DNA of 7,283 bases from Prevotella sp. (GTDB lineage Bacteria > Bacteroidota > Bacteroidia > Bacteroidales > Bacteroidaceae), in the NCBI GenBank assembly GCA_021203915.1, contig JAJQAI010000105.1, forward strand, positions 1-7,283, written 5' to 3'. Positions 6,325 through 7,283 of the stretch are shown here, in pieces (positions within the stretch are counted from its first letter, which is position 1; every line of letters begins with the position of its first letter). Both the position numbers and the translations under genes were made by a program. Under the pieces are notes generated by a model that was given only the letters and a program-made list of their open reading frames with translations, was not told the DNA's origin and searched no databases.

Positions 6325-7043
6325 TGGGACAGAAAGTTAATCCAATAAGCAACCGCTTAGGTATTATTAAAGGTTGGGAGTCCAACTGGTACGGTGGTAA
6401 AAGTTTCGGCGAGAATATCGTTGAGGATATGAAAATTAGAAAGTACCTCAATGAGCGTCTTGCTAAGGCTAGTATCTCACGTATATATATAGAGCGCACA
6501 CTAAAACTTGTTACTATTACTATTTGCACAGCTCGTCCAGGAATCGTTATTGGTAAGGGCGGTCAAGATGTTGACAAGTTGAAAGAGGAGCTTAAGAAAC
6601 TTTACGATAAGGAGATACAGATAAACATCTATGAGGTTAAGAAACCTGATCTTGATGCAACAATTGTTGCTAACAACATTGCACGTCAAGTTGAGGGTAA
6701 GATTGCCTATCGTCGCGCCATAAAGATGGCTATTGCTAATACTATGCGCGCAGGAGCTGAGGGTATTAAGGTTCAGATATCTGGACGTCTTAACGGAGCA
6801 GAAATGGCTCGTCAGGAAATGTATAAGGAAGGTCGTACACCTCTTCATACGTTCCGTGCAGATATTGACTATTGCCTTGCTGAAGCTCTTACTAAGGTGG
6901 GACTTTTAGGTATTAAGGTATGGATATGCCGTGGCGAAATCCTAGGTAAACCAGACCTTGTAACTAGTTTGGCTCAAGAAAAACAAACGGGACGTCCAAG
7001 TGGTAAGCCAAGGATGGGCCGTAAGAGAAACAATAACCGTTAA
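6324..7043 (+). CDS. rpsC: 30S ribosomal protein S3 (uS3)
   Basis: S3 forms part of the mRNA entry channel on the 30S solvent side and contributes to ribosomal helicase activity. The 239-residue product begins with the conserved [14 protein letters not shown]. It has a KH domain with [16 protein letters not shown] (71-86; GxxG loop GKGG at 77-80). The C-terminal domain has [10 protein letters not shown] (128-137), where Arg130, Arg131 and Lys134 match the E. coli helicase residues Arg131, Arg132 and Lys135, then [14 protein letters not shown] and [11 protein letters not shown] (173-183), ending in a basic tail ([11 protein letters not shown]). The TAATG overlap with rplV means translation is probably coupled. 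The 1-base overlap leaves no spacer for its own ribosome-binding region. rplP follows after 12 bases. Confidence 0.98.
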   Translation: MGQKVNPISNRLGIIKGWESNWYGGKSFGENIVEDMKIRKYLNERLAKASISRIYIERTLKLVTITICTARPGIVIGKGGQDVDKLKEELKKLYDKEIQINIYEVKKPDLDATIVANNIARQVEGKIAYRRAIKMAIANTMRAGAEGIKVQISGRLNGAEMARQEMYKEGRTPLHTFRADIDYCLAEALTKVGLLGIKVWICRGEILGKPDLVTSLAQEKQTGRPSGKPRMGRKRNNNR

Positions 7044-7055
7044 TCTATACTCATC

Positions 7056-7283
7056 ATGTTACAGCCAAAGAGAGTAAGATATAGAAGACCCCAAGATGGT
7101 CGTGGCCGTAAAGGTGACGCTCATAGGGGAACGCAATTGGCTTTTGGATCCTTCGGCATCAAGACGCTTGATGCCAAGTGGATTAACAGTCGCCAAATAG
7201 AGGCAGCTCGTGTAGCCGTGAATCGTTATATGCAACGTGAAGGACAAGTGTGGATACGCATATTCCCAGACAAACCAATAACC
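7056..7283 (+). CDS. rplP: 50S ribosomal protein L16 (uL16), 5' part, cut by window end
   Basis: Only the first 76 codons are present, roughly half of a protein of about 140 residues. L16 organises the A-site region of the 50S subunit and is added late in assembly. Visible signatures are [22 protein letters not shown] at the N-terminus, [19 protein letters not shown] (about 25-43), the helix [15 protein letters not shown] (45-59), and [14 protein letters not shown], which runs to the window edge. The segment carrying the arginine that is hydroxylated in E. coli L16 (Arg81) lies beyond the window. The ATG at 7056 is the conserved start (MLxPKRxxYR), with A at -3 and no Shine-Dalgarno. The next gene is expected to be rpmC, but that is not visible. 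Confidence 0.97.
   Translation, partial: MLQPKRVRYRRPQDGRGRKGDAHRGTQLAFGSFGIKTLDAKWINSRQIEAARVAVNRYMQREGQVWIRIFPDKPIT

Noticed and set aside
663..7247. Minus-strand open frames of 60-118 codons lying opposite rpsG-rplP genes
   Set aside because: All lie opposite highly conserved ribosomal genes, have low-complexity or Ser/Thr/Leu-rich translations and no recognisable domains. They are shadows of the sense codons.

Overview
This window is a stretch of the conserved ribosomal-protein supercluster of a member of the Bacteroidota, most likely of the order Bacteroidales. The evidence is the direct str-to-S10 fusion without a tuf gene, the Bacteroidota-style forms of L22 (N-terminal extension), L2 (DHPM motif) and L3 (GSIGACSFP motif), the moderately AT-rich DNA, and A-rich start regions that almost entirely lack Shine-Dalgarno sequences. 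The order-level placement rests on remembered protein similarity, not on a search.

Layout, all on the + strand: a 77-base leader or rpsL-rpsG spacer (1-77); rpsG (78-554); fusA (588-2708); a 110-base gap with a plausible folded RNA element (2709-2818); then the S10 operon order rpsJ (2819-3124), rplC (3170-3784), rplD (3784-4413), rplW (4428-4721), rplB (4738-5565), rpsS (5602-5871), rplV (5911-6324), rpsC (6324-7043) and the 5' part of rplP (7056 to the window end, cut off). Gaps are 110 bases or less, rplC/rplD and rplV/rpsC overlap by one base, and every reading frame is intact. There is no mobile element, tRNA, CRISPR array or convincing intrinsic terminator, and no gene on the minus strand.

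The genes work together in translation. S7, S10, S19 and S3 build the 30S head; L3, L4, L23, L2, L22 and L16 build the 50S core, the peptide exit tunnel and the surroundings of the peptidyl-transferase centre; EF-G drives translocation on the finished ribosome.

This is an ordinary housekeeping region, and I do not see an undescribed multi-gene system. The points worth a second look are the paired-arm structure between fusA and rpsJ, which could be a ribosomal-protein leader RNA; the single strong Shine-Dalgarno, at rplW, against Kozak-like A-rich starts elsewhere; a 13-base motif shared upstream of rplC and rpsS; and a possible 14-codon leader ORF that overlaps the rpsG start.
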